Origin: Thermodesulfitimonas autotrophica
GTDB lineage: Bacteria > Bacillota > Desulfotomaculia > Desulfotomaculales > Ammonificaceae
Assembly (NCBI RefSeq): GCF_003815015.1
Contig: NZ_RKRE01000003.1
Span: forward strand, 248,001-312,000
Direction of reading: 5' to 3'
DNA length: 64,000 nucleotides
Position 1 is the stretch's first letter. Each line of letters opens with the position of its first letter. Of this stretch, positions 8,046 through 17,014 are shown one piece after another. Under the pieces are notes generated by a model. The model was not told the origin of the DNA and made no database searches. It worked only from the letters and a program-made list of their open reading frames with translations. The position numbers and the translations under genes were made by a program.

Positions 8046-9389
8046 ATGGTTCGCTTTCTGAAAGAGGCAGCGGCGGACACGGCGACGAAAATGGTTCTTT
8101 TGCAGTTTCTGCTGTTGGGGTTGGTTGTGGCCGTCTGGCCGCATTTCTGGTTGGCGGCGCTTGTCCTGGCGGGCGTCAACTCCCTCACCTTCTTCTTTTT
8201 GCGACAGAGCGAGGCCCGGCAGCGGGCTACGCTGCGGATGGATAGCCAGACCATCGACCCGACGCTCAAGATCGCCGATGCGGCTTTGCCCTACATGCGC
8301 CACGGTCTCAACGAAGAGACGGCCCACAAAATCGCCGAGATCATCCAACGGATCGGCGATGTGCCGGCGGTGGCGATAACCGACCGGGAGCGGATTCTTG
8401 CTTTCTTAGGTCCTGGCTGTGAGCGCCACCCTCCCGGTGGCGGGATCGTAACCCACGCGACCAAGCAGGTGATCCTGACCGGAGAGATCAAGATTGTGGA
8501 GCGACGGGCGGATTTCCAGTGCCCGGTAAAGGACTGCCAGTGCCCGTTAGGTGCCGTGGTGATCGTGCCGCTCAAGTGCCGCGACGAGGTCGTGGGGACC
8601 CTCAAACTCTACCGGACGGAGGAAGGGCCACTGCCGCAGATTACGATTAACCTGGCGATCGGCATTGCGCAGCTTTTAGGGGTCCAGATGGAGCTTGCCG
8701 AGCTAGAGCGGCAGTCGCAGCTGGCGATGAAGGCGGAGCTCGAGGCGCTGCGGGCCCAGATCAACCCGCACTTCCTTTTTAATACGCTTAACACCATCGT
8801 GATGTTCAGCCGGACTAACCCGGAGACCGCCCGGCGGCTGCTCATCCGGCTGGCCTCTTTCTTCCGGCACGCGCTGAAATCAACGGGGCACTTCACCACG
8901 CTCCGGGAGGAATGGGATTGCGTTAACACCTACCTGGTGCTGGAAAAGGCCCGTTTCCGGGAGAAGCTCCGGATTGTCCGGAGCGTTGATAAGAGCCTTT
9001 TTGATTACCAGATACCGATTCTCACCTTGCAGCCGTTGGTGGAAAACGCGATCAAACACGGCATCATGCCGAAGGTCGATCCGGGCACGGTGCGGATTGC
9101 GGTGCGCCGGGTGGGTGACGAGATGGCGGTGGAGATTGCGGACGACGGTGTGGGGATTCCCCCGGAGATCCTCCCGAAGATCTTCACTCCGGGCTTCGGT
9201 TCCGGAAGCGGTGTGGGTCTTTCAAACGTGAACGAGCGGCTGAAGGGTCTTTTTGGCGAGAACTATGGTTTGCAGGTGACGAGCGAGCCGAACAAGGGAA
9301 CGGTAGTGCAATTTCGCATCCCGCTGACGAAACAGCTGGGCGAGAGCAAGGAGGGAGGCGCTCTTGAAGCTAAGAGCGTTAATCGTTGA
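8046..9389 (+). CDS. LytS-type sensor histidine kinase with GAF domain
   Basis: A 447-residue sensor kinase of the LytS/YehU class (PF06580). Order: hydrophobic N-terminal segments (about 20-55), a GAF-like domain (about 75-225), then the kinase core with the phospho-accepting His in QINPHFLFNTLN near residue 245 and the ATPase domain with ENAIKHG and DDGVGI. Unlike LytS it lacks the multi-pass 5TMR sensor. The GAF domain carries Cys residues GPGCERH and CPVKDCQCPLG that could bind metal or sense redox. I prefer the ATG at 8046 with AAAGGG 6 bases upstream. It overlaps its LytTR partner by 26 bp, so the two are co-translated. The signal is unknown. Confidence 0.9.
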   Translation: MVRFLKEAAADTATKMVLLQFLLLGLVVAVWPHFWLAALVLAGVNSLTFFFLRQSEARQRATLRMDSQTIDPTLKIADAALPYMRHGLNEETAHKIAEIIQRIGDVPAVAITDRERILAFLGPGCERHPPGGGIVTHATKQVILTGEIKIVERRADFQCPVKDCQCPLGAVVIVPLKCRDEVVGTLKLYRTEEGPLPQITINLAIGIAQLLGVQMELAELERQSQLAMKAELEALRAQINPHFLFNTLNTIVMFSRTNPETARRLLIRLASFFRHALKSTGHFTTLREEWDCVNTYLVLEKARFREKLRIVRSVDKSLFDYQIPILTLQPLVENAIKHGIMPKVDPGTVRIAVRRVGDEMAVEIADDGVGIPPEILPKIFTPGFGSGSGVGLSNVNERLKGLFGENYGLQVTSEPNKGTVVQFRIPLTKQLGESKEGGALEAKSVNR

Positions 9390-10113
9390 TGATGAGTACC
9401 CCGCACGCCAGGAGTTGCGGTACGCGCTTTCGAAGATCGACAACGTGGAGATTGTCGGCGAGGCCGCCAACGCGCAGGAAGCCCTGTCGCTTATCAAGGC
9501 GCTCGATTATTCGGTTCTCTTTCTGGATATTGCTATGCCGGGGATGAGCGGCCTGGATCTCGGCGCGGTGATTCAGGAGCTGCCGAACCCGCCCCACGTG
9601 ATTTACGTTACCGCTTACGACGAGTATGCGGTAAAGGCCTTTGACGTGAACGCCGTCGACTACATCCTGAAGCCGATTGACGAGAAGCGTTTGCGTAAAG
9701 CGGTAAACAAGGTATTGAAACTGATGCGCGAATCCGGTAACGGTGCGGAGGCTGCTACGCAGGCGGAACCAGCCATCCGGATCGGGCGCCTCCCTGCCGA
9801 GAAAAACGGGAAGACGGTGCTGGTGAACGAGAGCGATATCGTCTATATTTTTACCGAGGGGGACGCGGTCTACGTTAAGACCTTCGCCGACCGGTACCTG
9901 CTCCACTTCACTTTGAAGGAGCTTGAGGCCCGGCTCAACCCCACCATCTTTTTCCGGACGCACCGGTGTTTTATCGTGAACCTCCACAAGGTTAAGGAGA
10001 TTATCCCGTTCTTCAACGGGACCTATTCGCTGGTTGTGGACGATAAAGAGCGGAGCGAAGTGCCGCTCTCGCGGGCGCAGGCGAAGAAGCTCCGGCGGAT
10101 TCTCGGCTTCTGA
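9364..10113 (+). CDS. LytTR-family response regulator
   Basis: A 249-residue regulator: receiver domain (1-120) with VDDE, the phospho-acceptor Asp in LFLDIAMPG near residue 56, a Thr in YVTAYDEYA and Lys in ILKPID; then a linker and a LytTR DNA-binding domain (about 145-248) with FFRTHRCFIVNL. It is the cognate partner of the upstream LytS-type kinase. The start is a TTG with GGAGG 5 bases upstream, inside the kinase gene. Such pairs control cell-wall, sugar-uptake or murein-hydrolase genes in other bacteria; the target here is unknown. Confidence 0.93.
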   Translation: MKLRALIVDDEYPARQELRYALSKIDNVEIVGEAANAQEALSLIKALDYSVLFLDIAMPGMSGLDLGAVIQELPNPPHVIYVTAYDEYAVKAFDVNAVDYILKPIDEKRLRKAVNKVLKLMRESGNGAEAATQAEPAIRIGRLPAEKNGKTVLVNESDIVYIFTEGDAVYVKTFADRYLLHFTLKELEARLNPTIFFRTHRCFIVNLHKVKEIIPFFNGTYSLVVDDKERSEVPLSRAQAKKLRRILGF

Positions 10114-10129
10114 GAAGGGGAAGCGGGCG

Positions 10130-10552
10130 GTGCTGATCGGCATCGGGACGGACATCGTATCGGTGGCGCGGATTGAGCGGTTGCATGCGCGCTGGGGGGC
10201 GCGTTTCCTGAACCGGGTTTACACCCCGGCCGAGCAAGCCTACTGCGCGCAGAAGGCGGCGAAAATGTTGCACCTGGCGGGGCGCTTTGCGGGCAAGGAG
10301 GCGGTGTTGAAGGCGCTCGGTACGGGACGCGTAGGCGCCGGATTTGGTGAAGTAGAGATTTTGAACGACGTGCACGGCCGCCCGTACGTTTTGCTGCGGG
10401 GCCGGGCGGCCGCGGCGGCGGAACAGCGGGGGGTGCGGCGGTTACACCTGAGCATCGCCCACGAGGGCGGTGCGGCGGTAGCCTTTGCCGTTGCTGAGGG
10501 AGGGGGGGCGTTTTTTGCGCCTGGTTACGGCCCGGGAGATGCGGGAGATTGA
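10130..10552 (+). CDS. acpS: Holo-[acyl-carrier-protein] synthase
   Basis: AcpS transfers 4'-phosphopantetheine from CoA to acyl carrier protein. The 140-residue product begins VLIGIGTDIVSVARI with the metal-binding Asp, and has GRFAGKEAVLKALG with the second metal ligand Glu near residue 55 and a C-terminal LSIAHEGG. I place the start at the GTG at 10130, which has GAAGGGG about 9 bases upstream; the frame is open further upstream but lies inside the LytTR gene. The 3' end overlaps the next gene by about 38 bp. The acpS-nnr-alr order is common in Firmicutes. Confidence 0.93.
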   Translation: MLIGIGTDIVSVARIERLHARWGARFLNRVYTPAEQAYCAQKAAKMLHLAGRFAGKEAVLKALGTGRVGAGFGEVEILNDVHGRPYVLLRGRAAAAAEQRGVRRLHLSIAHEGGAAVAFAVAEGGGAFFAPGYGPGDAGD

Positions 10553-12101
10553 CCGCCGGGCGATGGAGGAGTACGCGATCCCCGGTGTAGTGTTGATGGA
10601 AAACGCCGGCCGCAGCGTGGCGGACGCGGTCGAAAGACTGTTAGGCGGGCTCGGGGGAAAAAGGGTTGTTGTTCTTTGCGGGAAGGGGAATAACGGCGGG
10701 GACGGCTTCGTGGCGGCGCGCCACCTTCTCCAGCGGGGGGCGACGCCTAAGGTTTTCCTCTCCTGCGCCCCGGAGGAGATCACGGGCGACGCAGCGGTTA
10801 ATTTCACGATCTGGCAGCGCCTGGGCCAGGAGTATTTTCAGTTAGCTACTTCCGGGAGCCTGCAGCTTTTAAAAATTGCGCTGCTGCAGGCGGATGCCGT
10901 GGTGGATGCCCTTTACGGGACGGGTTTCCGGGGAAAGGCGACGGGTCAGGTAGGCAGGGCGATCGAAGCGGTTAACGCCGCAGGCAAGCCGGTGGTGGCG
11001 GTGGATTTGCCTTCGGGTCTGGAGGCCGATACGGGGCGCGTCAATGGCCCTTGCATCCGGGCGACGGTAACGGTTACCTTCGGTCTCCCCAAAATTGGTT
11101 TGGTGCTCGATCCCGGCGTAGAGTACCGCGGGAAGTTAGTAGTGGCCGATATTTCGCTGCCGCGGGTCCTTACAGACGAAGCGGCGCCTGACCGGTACCT
11201 CTTGACCTCAGAACTGGTTTCTTCCTGGTTTGCGCCGCGCCCGGCCACCGCCCACAAAGGGGATTTCGGCCACGTTCTGGTTGTGGGCGGTTCCCGCGGG
11301 ATGATTGGGGCGGCGTGTCTCACGGCGCAGGCGGCGCTGCGAACCGGGGCGGGGCTGGTAACGCTGGCCGTGCCGCGCAGCCTGCAGGATGTGGCGGCGG
11401 GCAAGCTCACCGAGGTCATGACCGCCGGCCTGCCCGAGACGCCGGAAGGGGCGTTGAGCCGGGAAGCCCTTCCGGTGGTTGCGGCGCTTTTAAAAAAGAA
11501 GGCGGTTTTAGCGCTGGGGCCGGGACTCGGGCAGCATCCGGAAACGGTCGCGCTGGTCCAGGAGCTGGTCCGGGCGGCTGTCTGCCCGCTAGTGGTCGAC
11601 GCCGACGGGCTTAACGCTTTCGCGGGCGAGGGCGGTCTGCCGGCGGAGCGGGCGGCGCCGCTGGTGGTTACCCCGCACCCGGGGGAAATGGGGCGGCTAG
11701 CGGGTAAAAGGGTGGCGGAAGTGGAAACAGACCGGGTCGGCTGCGCAGCGGCAGCGGCCCGGGAATGGCAGGCGGTGGTCGTTTTAAAAGGTGCCCGGAC
11801 GGTGGTCGCAAGCCCGGATGGTTACCTGGGTATTAATACTACCGGGAATCCGGGTATGGCGACGGGCGGTAGCGGCGACGTGCTCACCGGCGTGGTTGCG
11901 GCCCTGATCGCGCAGGGGCTCGATCCCTTCCGAGCTGCCGCCGCGGCCGTCCACCTTCACGGGCGGGCGGGGGATCTTGCGGCGGGCGAGACGGGAGAGA
12001 TGGGGCTTACGGCCGGCGATATCTGCCGCTTTTTGCCGGCCGCCTGCCGGGAGATCGAGAGGCGTAGGGAGGTTGTGAATGGCGTATCCGGTCTGGGCTG
12101 A
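10515..12101 (+). CDS. nnr: Bifunctional NAD(P)H-hydrate repair enzyme (epimerase + ADP-dependent dehydratase)
   Basis: A fused enzyme that epimerises and then dehydrates damaged NADHX/NADPHX back to NAD(P)H. The N-terminal YjeF-N epimerase (about 1-215) has LMENAGRSVA and CGKGNNGGDGF. The C-terminal YjeF-C/NnrD ribokinase-like domain (about 225-525) has HKGDFGHVLVVGGS, LGPGLGQ, VTPHPGEMGRL and TGGSGDVLTG, the phosphate-binding and catalytic segment. The start is a TTG at 10515 with an unusually strong GGAGGGGGGG upstream, giving 528 residues. It overlaps acpS at its start and alr by 23 bp at its end. Confidence 0.93.
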   Translation: MRLVTAREMREIDRRAMEEYAIPGVVLMENAGRSVADAVERLLGGLGGKRVVVLCGKGNNGGDGFVAARHLLQRGATPKVFLSCAPEEITGDAAVNFTIWQRLGQEYFQLATSGSLQLLKIALLQADAVVDALYGTGFRGKATGQVGRAIEAVNAAGKPVVAVDLPSGLEADTGRVNGPCIRATVTVTFGLPKIGLVLDPGVEYRGKLVVADISLPRVLTDEAAPDRYLLTSELVSSWFAPRPATAHKGDFGHVLVVGGSRGMIGAACLTAQAALRTGAGLVTLAVPRSLQDVAAGKLTEVMTAGLPETPEGALSREALPVVAALLKKKAVLALGPGLGQHPETVALVQELVRAAVCPLVVDADGLNAFAGEGGLPAERAAPLVVTPHPGEMGRLAGKRVAEVETDRVGCAAAAAREWQAVVVLKGARTVVASPDGYLGINTTGNPGMATGGSGDVLTGVVAALIAQGLDPFRAAAAAVHLHGRAGDLAAGETGEMGLTAGDICRFLPAACREIERRREVVNGVSGLG

Positions 12102-13188
12102 GGTGGACCTCGGGGCACTATCTGCCAACCTGCGGGAAGTGAGGCGCCTGGCCGGCGGGGCGGCGGTGATGGCCGTAGTGAAGGCGAATGCTTACGGCCA
12201 CGGGCTAGTTCCGGTCGCCCGGGCGCTCGTTTCCGAAGGAGTGGACTGGCTGGGCGTTGCCAGGGGCGGGGAGGCGTTGGAGCTTCGGCGGGCGGGAGTT
12301 ACGGCGCCCCTTTTAGTTTTAGGGTATGTTTATCCCGACGAATGCGCGGCGCTGATTGCGGCCGGCGTGTCTCTTACCGCCTATGATGCGGATGTTGCCC
12401 GGCTGTTAGCGGGGGCCGCCCAGCAAGAGAAAAAAAGGCTCCACCTTCACATTAAGGTGGATACGGGTATGGGCCGGCTGGGCCTTCCCGCCGATGGTAC
12501 CGGGGTGGCCGCCGCCCTTGCCATTGCCGCGTTGCCACGGGTGGAGGTGGAGGGGCTTTTTACCCACTTTGCCTGTGCCGATATGGCAGACGAAGAACCG
12601 ACACGGTGGCAGCTCGAGCGGTTTCTTGCTTTCTGCCGGGAGGTTGAGCGGCAGGGACTCACGGTTCGCTACCGGCATGCGGCAAACAGCGCGGCCCTGA
12701 TTCGTTTCCCGGAAACGCATCTGGATATGGTGCGTCCCGGGATTATGCTTTACGGCCTTTACCCTTCACCGGTTTGCCGCGGGGTAAAACTCTCTCCGGT
12801 GATGAGTTTAAAGGCGCGGGTGGCCCAAGTGAAAAGGGTCGGCGCTGGCTTCCCAGTGAGCTACGGCTGGACCTACCGGACCGCGGGGCCTGAGGTTTTA
12901 GCTACGGTGACGGTCGGTTACGGCGACGGCTACAGCCGTTTGCTTTCCGGGTGCGGGGAAGTCTTAGTGCGTGGGAAACGGGCGCCGGTGGTGGGGCGGG
13001 TCTGTATGGACCAGATTATCGTAGCGGTCAACGGGATTGACGGCGTGGCGCCGGGAGACGAGGTTCTCCTTTTCGGGCGTCAGGGCGAAGCGTGCCTGCC
13101 GGTGGATGAGGTCGCCGCGAAGATCGGCACGATTAACTACGAGGTTGTGTGTGGTGTGGGCGCCCGGGTGCCGCGGGTTTATTTGTAA
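12079..13188 (+). CDS. alr: Alanine racemase
   Basis: A PLP-dependent racemase that makes D-alanine for peptidoglycan. The 369-residue product has the PLP-binding lysine in VKANAYGHG near residue 36 and the second catalytic base Tyr in VSYGWTYR near residue 263, with VGRVCMDQI later in the C-terminal beta domain. The ATG has GGGAGG upstream and sits within the end of the nnr gene. Confidence 0.96.
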   Translation: MAYPVWAEVDLGALSANLREVRRLAGGAAVMAVVKANAYGHGLVPVARALVSEGVDWLGVARGGEALELRRAGVTAPLLVLGYVYPDECAALIAAGVSLTAYDADVARLLAGAAQQEKKRLHLHIKVDTGMGRLGLPADGTGVAAALAIAALPRVEVEGLFTHFACADMADEEPTRWQLERFLAFCREVERQGLTVRYRHAANSAALIRFPETHLDMVRPGIMLYGLYPSPVCRGVKLSPVMSLKARVAQVKRVGAGFPVSYGWTYRTAGPEVLATVTVGYGDGYSRLLSGCGEVLVRGKRAPVVGRVCMDQIIVAVNGIDGVAPGDEVLLFGRQGEACLPVDEVAAKIGTINYEVVCGVGARVPRVYL

Positions 13189-13207
13189 ATGTTCCGGGGT
13201 GGTCAGT

Positions 13208-14629
13208 ATGGAGCTGAAAAGAGACGGCCTTAACCGTTACCGCTTGCCGCGCCACGGGAAAATGCGGGTGGACGCGGTTGTTTACGTAAACGAGCATCTC
13301 CTGCCGTATTTGCGGGAGGATAAATCGTTGGAGCAGCTGATGCACGCGGCCTGTTTGCCTGGGGTGGTGGAGCCGGTAATCGGGATGCCCGATATTCACG
13401 AAGGGTTTGGGCTCCCGATTGGCGGCGTGATGGCTGTAGCGCCGGACGGCGTGATCTCCTGCGGCGCGGTGGGTATGGATATCAACTGCGGGGTGCGGCT
13501 CATCCGCAGCGACCTTTTGGCCCGGGATTTCGATAAGCCGCTTCTCCGCCGGCTGATGGAGCGGATCGAGGATTACGTGCCGACGGGCGTAGGGAAAAAA
13601 GGAAAACACAAGGGATTGACGGCGCACATCTTCGAGGACGTGGCCCACAGGGGCGTGCAGGCGGTGATCGAGGCGGGTTTCGGCGCGCCGGGACACTTAG
13701 AGTACATCGAGGAAGAGGGTTGTCTCCCTGGGGCCGACATCGCGGCCGTTTCCCGCGAAGCCTGCGCGCGCGGCTCCGTGCAGTTAGGGACGCTTGGCGG
13801 CGGTAACCACTTCATTGAGATTCAGGAGGTAACCGACGTTTACGACCCGGAACTGGCAGCGCGCTTCGGCCTTTTTCGCGGCCAGCTCACGGTAATGATT
13901 CATACGGGTAGCCGGGGCTTCGGCCACCAAATCTGCACCGACTACACGAAGCGGCTGGCAGCGGTGGCACCGAAATACGGAATTGAGCTGCCGAGCAAGG
14001 GCCTGGCGGCGGCGCCAATCGATTCGCGTGAGGGGCAGGATTACTACAAAGCAATGGCCTGCGCGGTGAATTTCGCTTTCGCTAACCGGCAGATCATCAT
14101 GACCGATGTCGTGCGTGCCTTTGGCGATGTCCTCGGTTTTTCAGCGGAGGCCATAGGAATGCGGCCCGTTTACGATGTCGCCCATAATATTGCGAAGTGG
14201 GAAAAACACTACGGGCGGCGGCTTTTGGTCCACCGCAAGGGTGCTACCCGCGCGCTTTGCGCCGGCCACCCGGCAAACCCACCGGTTTACCGGGATACGG
14301 GCCACCCAGCGGTGGTCCCCGGAAGTATGGGGACGGCTTCCTACGTGCTAGTGGGGACGGAAAAGGCTGCGGAAACCTTCTTCTCCGTCAACCACGGCGC
14401 GGGCAGGCTCCTTTCCCGGACGGCCGCGGAGAAGAAGATTACCCGCGAAGAATTCGAACGGGCGATGGGCGAGGTGCTCTATAACACGCGAAACTACAGG
14501 GAAGTGGTCGACGAGGCGCCGCTGGCCTACAAGGATATCGAGCAGGTAGTCGAGACTCTGGTTGCCGTGGGGATCACCAAAAAGGTGGTCCGGATGCGCC
14601 CGCTTGCGGTTATTAAGGGCAAGGATTAG
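13208..14629 (+). CDS. rtcB: RtcB-family RNA ligase
   Basis: RtcB joins RNA 2',3'-cyclic-phosphate or 3'-phosphate ends to 5'-OH ends using GTP and Mn(II). Seen: GMPDIHEGFGLPIGG, the metal-binding Cys in GMDINCGVRL, GGGNHFIE, and the guanylated His in VNHGAGRLLSR near residue 398. The ATG at 13208 gives 473 residues with the normal family N-terminus; the open frame extends upstream into alr and should not be used. It lies 20 bp after alr and 11 bp before the CCA-adding enzyme gene, an RNA-repair pairing. Confidence 0.93.
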   Translation: MELKRDGLNRYRLPRHGKMRVDAVVYVNEHLLPYLREDKSLEQLMHAACLPGVVEPVIGMPDIHEGFGLPIGGVMAVAPDGVISCGAVGMDINCGVRLIRSDLLARDFDKPLLRRLMERIEDYVPTGVGKKGKHKGLTAHIFEDVAHRGVQAVIEAGFGAPGHLEYIEEEGCLPGADIAAVSREACARGSVQLGTLGGGNHFIEIQEVTDVYDPELAARFGLFRGQLTVMIHTGSRGFGHQICTDYTKRLAAVAPKYGIELPSKGLAAAPIDSREGQDYYKAMACAVNFAFANRQIIMTDVVRAFGDVLGFSAEAIGMRPVYDVAHNIAKWEKHYGRRLLVHRKGATRALCAGHPANPPVYRDTGHPAVVPGSMGTASYVLVGTEKAAETFFSVNHGAGRLLSRTAAEKKITREEFERAMGEVLYNTRNYREVVDEAPLAYKDIEQVVETLVAVGITKKVVRMRPLAVIKGKD

Positions 14630-14640
14630 GGGGGCTGTGC

Positions 14641-16095
14641 TTGTTTCCGGTGCCGGTAGAGAAAGTCCTACAGCTTCTTGAAGAATCGGGTTTTCAGGCT
14701 TTTGTTGTCGGCGGGGCCGTCCGGGATATTTTACTCGGGCGCGCGCCCCGGGAGTACGACGTGGCGACAGACGCCCGTCCGGAGGAACTTTTGCGCTTGG
14801 CCCAAAGGTTCCGGCTGAAAGCGTATCCCAAAGGCGCCGCTTTCGGGGTCATTTCCTTTCTTGTTGACGGCATGGAGATCGAAGTGGCTACCTTCCGGGC
14901 CGAGGTTTACGGGGCGGACGCCCACCGGCCCGAGAAGGTAGATTTTCTTTCGCGGCTGGAAGAGGATCTCGCCCGGCGGGATTTCACCGTGAACGCCATG
15001 GCCTTCGACCGCCAGGGGCAGCTTCACGACCCCTTCGGCGGGCGGGAGGATCTGTCCCGGGGGATTTTGCGCGCCGTCGGGGATCCGGACGAGCGCTTTC
15101 GGGAAGACGCCCTGCGCCCGTTTCGTGCCTGCCGGTTTGCGGCGGAGTACGGCTTTCAGGTAGAGGAGGGCACCTGCGCGGCGATTGTCCGTGCCCGCGA
15201 CCGGGTGGCGGGCTTATCTGTGGAGCGGATTAGGGAGGAGCTAGAGCGGATCCTTTTAAGCCCGCATCCCGCCCGCGGCTTTGCCCTCCTCCGGGAAACG
15301 GGCCTTCTGTCAACAAGGTGCCGGGCACGGACGGCGGGAAAAGAAGAAACGGTCCCCGTACTGCCGGAGTTGGCCCGGCTTTACGGCGTGCCGCAAAATC
15401 CGCGCTACCACGCCTACGACGTTTGGGAGCACACCATGCGCGTGGTTGAGTTAATCCCGCCGGACACGGCTTTACGGTGGGCGGCGTTGCTCCACGATAT
15501 CGCGAAAGGAATGCCCGGCGTGCGGACACTCAACAAACGGGGGGAACTTGCGGACTACCGTCACGAGCAGGTGGGAAGCCTGATGGCGAAAGAAATCTTG
15601 GGCCGCCTGCGGGTGAGTACGACCTGCGCGCGGCGCGTCGTTTGGCTCATCCGGCACCATATGACTTTTCCACCGGCGAAGGAAGCAAACGTAGTGAAGT
15701 GGCTGCGGCGCTTATCCCCCGATTTTAAGGACCGGGAGGAGTTGGCGGGCGCGGTCACGCAGCTTTTGACCCTGCGGGAAGCGGATTTGCGCGGCGGTAA
15801 GGTCCGGCCTGAGGAGCGTCTGGCGGAAAACGAACGGTTACGGGTTCTGGTGGCGGATATCTTAATGCGGGTGCCGCTTTACCCGGCAGACCTGGCGCTC
15901 AGCGGCCGGGTCGTGGCCCGTTATTTAGGCGAGGGCCCGCAGGTGAAGCGGGTGCTTGACGACCTGCTCCAGCGGGTTCAGGAAGGAAGCCTGCCAAACG
16001 AGGCGGAAGCGCTGGAAAAGGCGCTGACCGGAACGGAAAGTTATAAAAGATTTCTTGTCCACAAGGAGAATGGCCGGGCACGTCGAAGAGTGTAG
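14641..16095 (+). CDS. cca: CCA tRNA nucleotidyltransferase (HD-domain type)
   Basis: Adds or repairs the 3' CCA of tRNAs. The 484-residue protein has the class II nucleotidyltransferase head with GGAVRDILLGR and the metal-binding EYDVAT, RRDFTVNAMAF, and an RNA-binding neck, then an HD domain with ALLHDIAKG near residue 287 that in other members carries 2',3'-cyclic phosphodiesterase activity. Start is TTG with AGGGGGG upstream. All tRNAs in this window already encode CCA, so repair may be its main role. It follows rtcB by 11 bp. Confidence 0.92.
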   Translation: MFPVPVEKVLQLLEESGFQAFVVGGAVRDILLGRAPREYDVATDARPEELLRLAQRFRLKAYPKGAAFGVISFLVDGMEIEVATFRAEVYGADAHRPEKVDFLSRLEEDLARRDFTVNAMAFDRQGQLHDPFGGREDLSRGILRAVGDPDERFREDALRPFRACRFAAEYGFQVEEGTCAAIVRARDRVAGLSVERIREELERILLSPHPARGFALLRETGLLSTRCRARTAGKEETVPVLPELARLYGVPQNPRYHAYDVWEHTMRVVELIPPDTALRWAALLHDIAKGMPGVRTLNKRGELADYRHEQVGSLMAKEILGRLRVSTTCARRVVWLIRHHMTFPPAKEANVVKWLRRLSPDFKDREELAGAVTQLLTLREADLRGGKVRPEERLAENERLRVLVADILMRVPLYPADLALSGRVVARYLGEGPQVKRVLDDLLQRVQEGSLPNEAEALEKALTGTESYKRFLVHKENGRARRRV

Positions 16096-16113
16096 GAAAA
16101 TAAGATACTACGG

Positions 16114-16860
16114 GTGGTAACTTTGGTTTTTGCGTGTTCCGGCCAGCTTTTAAAGCGGATTTTCCGGCGGCTGCGACAACTTTCTTCTATGGTAGCGGTT
16201 GCCACAACACTTTCCCTCCTAACGACAGTATCTACTTTTCCCCCACCAGCGTTTGCGGCGCCAGGTTACTACACCGTCAAACAGGGCGACTCTCTCTGGG
16301 TGATTGCCCGGCGTTGTGGCACCAGCGTGGCGGCGCTCAAGCAGGCGAATAACCTGCGCTCAGAGGCGCTCAAACCCGGACAGGTGCTCCGGATTCCGCG
16401 ACCCCAAGGGACTCCGGGGCAGACGGCAAGAGCCAGAGCGGCAGCACGCCGGGCGCCGCTTCCGGCACGCTCCGGCGACGATATTCACGACCTTCTTACT
16501 TACGCTCGTTCTCTCCTCGGGATCCGCTACCGCTGGGCAGGAGAGAGCCCCGCGACCGGGTTTGATTGCTCCGGCTTTACGAAACACGTTTTCGGCCGGT
16601 TTGGTGTGGCCCTGCCTCATTCGGCTGCTGCCCAGTACTCCTGCGGTGTTCCGGTGGCGCGCGCGGAACTCATGCCGGGAGATCTTCTCTTCTTCCACAC
16701 TTCAGGCTCCGGTATCGATCATGCGGCGATCTACTGTGGCGACGGACGCTTCATCCATGCCAGTTCTTGTGGTGGTTGCGTGCGGGTGGACGCGCTTACT
16801 GAGCCTTACTGGAGTTCCCACCTTGTCGGTGCGCGGCGTCTTCTGGAGGTAAAAAGGTAG
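16114..16860 (+). CDS. LysM-NlpC/P60 cell-wall peptidase (secreted)
   Basis: A 248-residue exported peptidoglycan hydrolase. A basic N-terminus and hydrophobic stretch to the Ala-rich site near residue 48 form a signal peptide; a LysM domain follows (about 51-95, YYTVKQGDSLWVIA), then a linker and an NlpC/P60 gamma-D-glutamyl peptidase domain (about 120-245). Catalytic residues are visible: Cys in GFDCSGF and His in GIDHAAIY, with a third polar residue expected in the HASS segment. It should cut stem peptides outside the membrane. It ends the plus-strand gene run and is followed by a strong terminator. No clear ribosome site marks the GTG start. Confidence 0.9.
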   Translation: MVTLVFACSGQLLKRIFRRLRQLSSMVAVATTLSLLTTVSTFPPPAFAAPGYYTVKQGDSLWVIARRCGTSVAALKQANNLRSEALKPGQVLRIPRPQGTPGQTARARAAARRAPLPARSGDDIHDLLTYARSLLGIRYRWAGESPATGFDCSGFTKHVFGRFGVALPHSAAAQYSCGVPVARAELMPGDLLFFHTSGSGIDHAAIYCGDGRFIHASSCGGCVRVDALTEPYWSSHLVGARRLLEVKR

Positions 16861-16889
16861 CTACCGGCGAAGTAAAGTGAGGGATTGGA

Positions 16890-16923
16890 GGCAGGGGTAA
16901 GCTATCCCTGCCCAATTTTTTTT
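16890..16923 (+). terminator. Intrinsic terminator after the NlpC/P60 gene
   Basis: GGCAGGG at 16890-16896 pairs with CCCTGCC at 16906-16912, followed by a run of eight T at 16916-16923. Confidence 0.9.
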
Positions 16924-17014
16924 ACGCACCAGAGCGCTTTCAGGAAGGAATATCGCAAGTTTAGTCGAAAATGTTCCAGAGTATGTCGATTTTTACAATA
17001 AGAAGTTATCTCTG

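Noticed and set aside
13037-13207. Long N-terminal extension of RtcB
   Set aside because: It overlaps alr in another frame and is Arg/Ser-rich without family match; the ATG at 13208 gives the family N-terminus.
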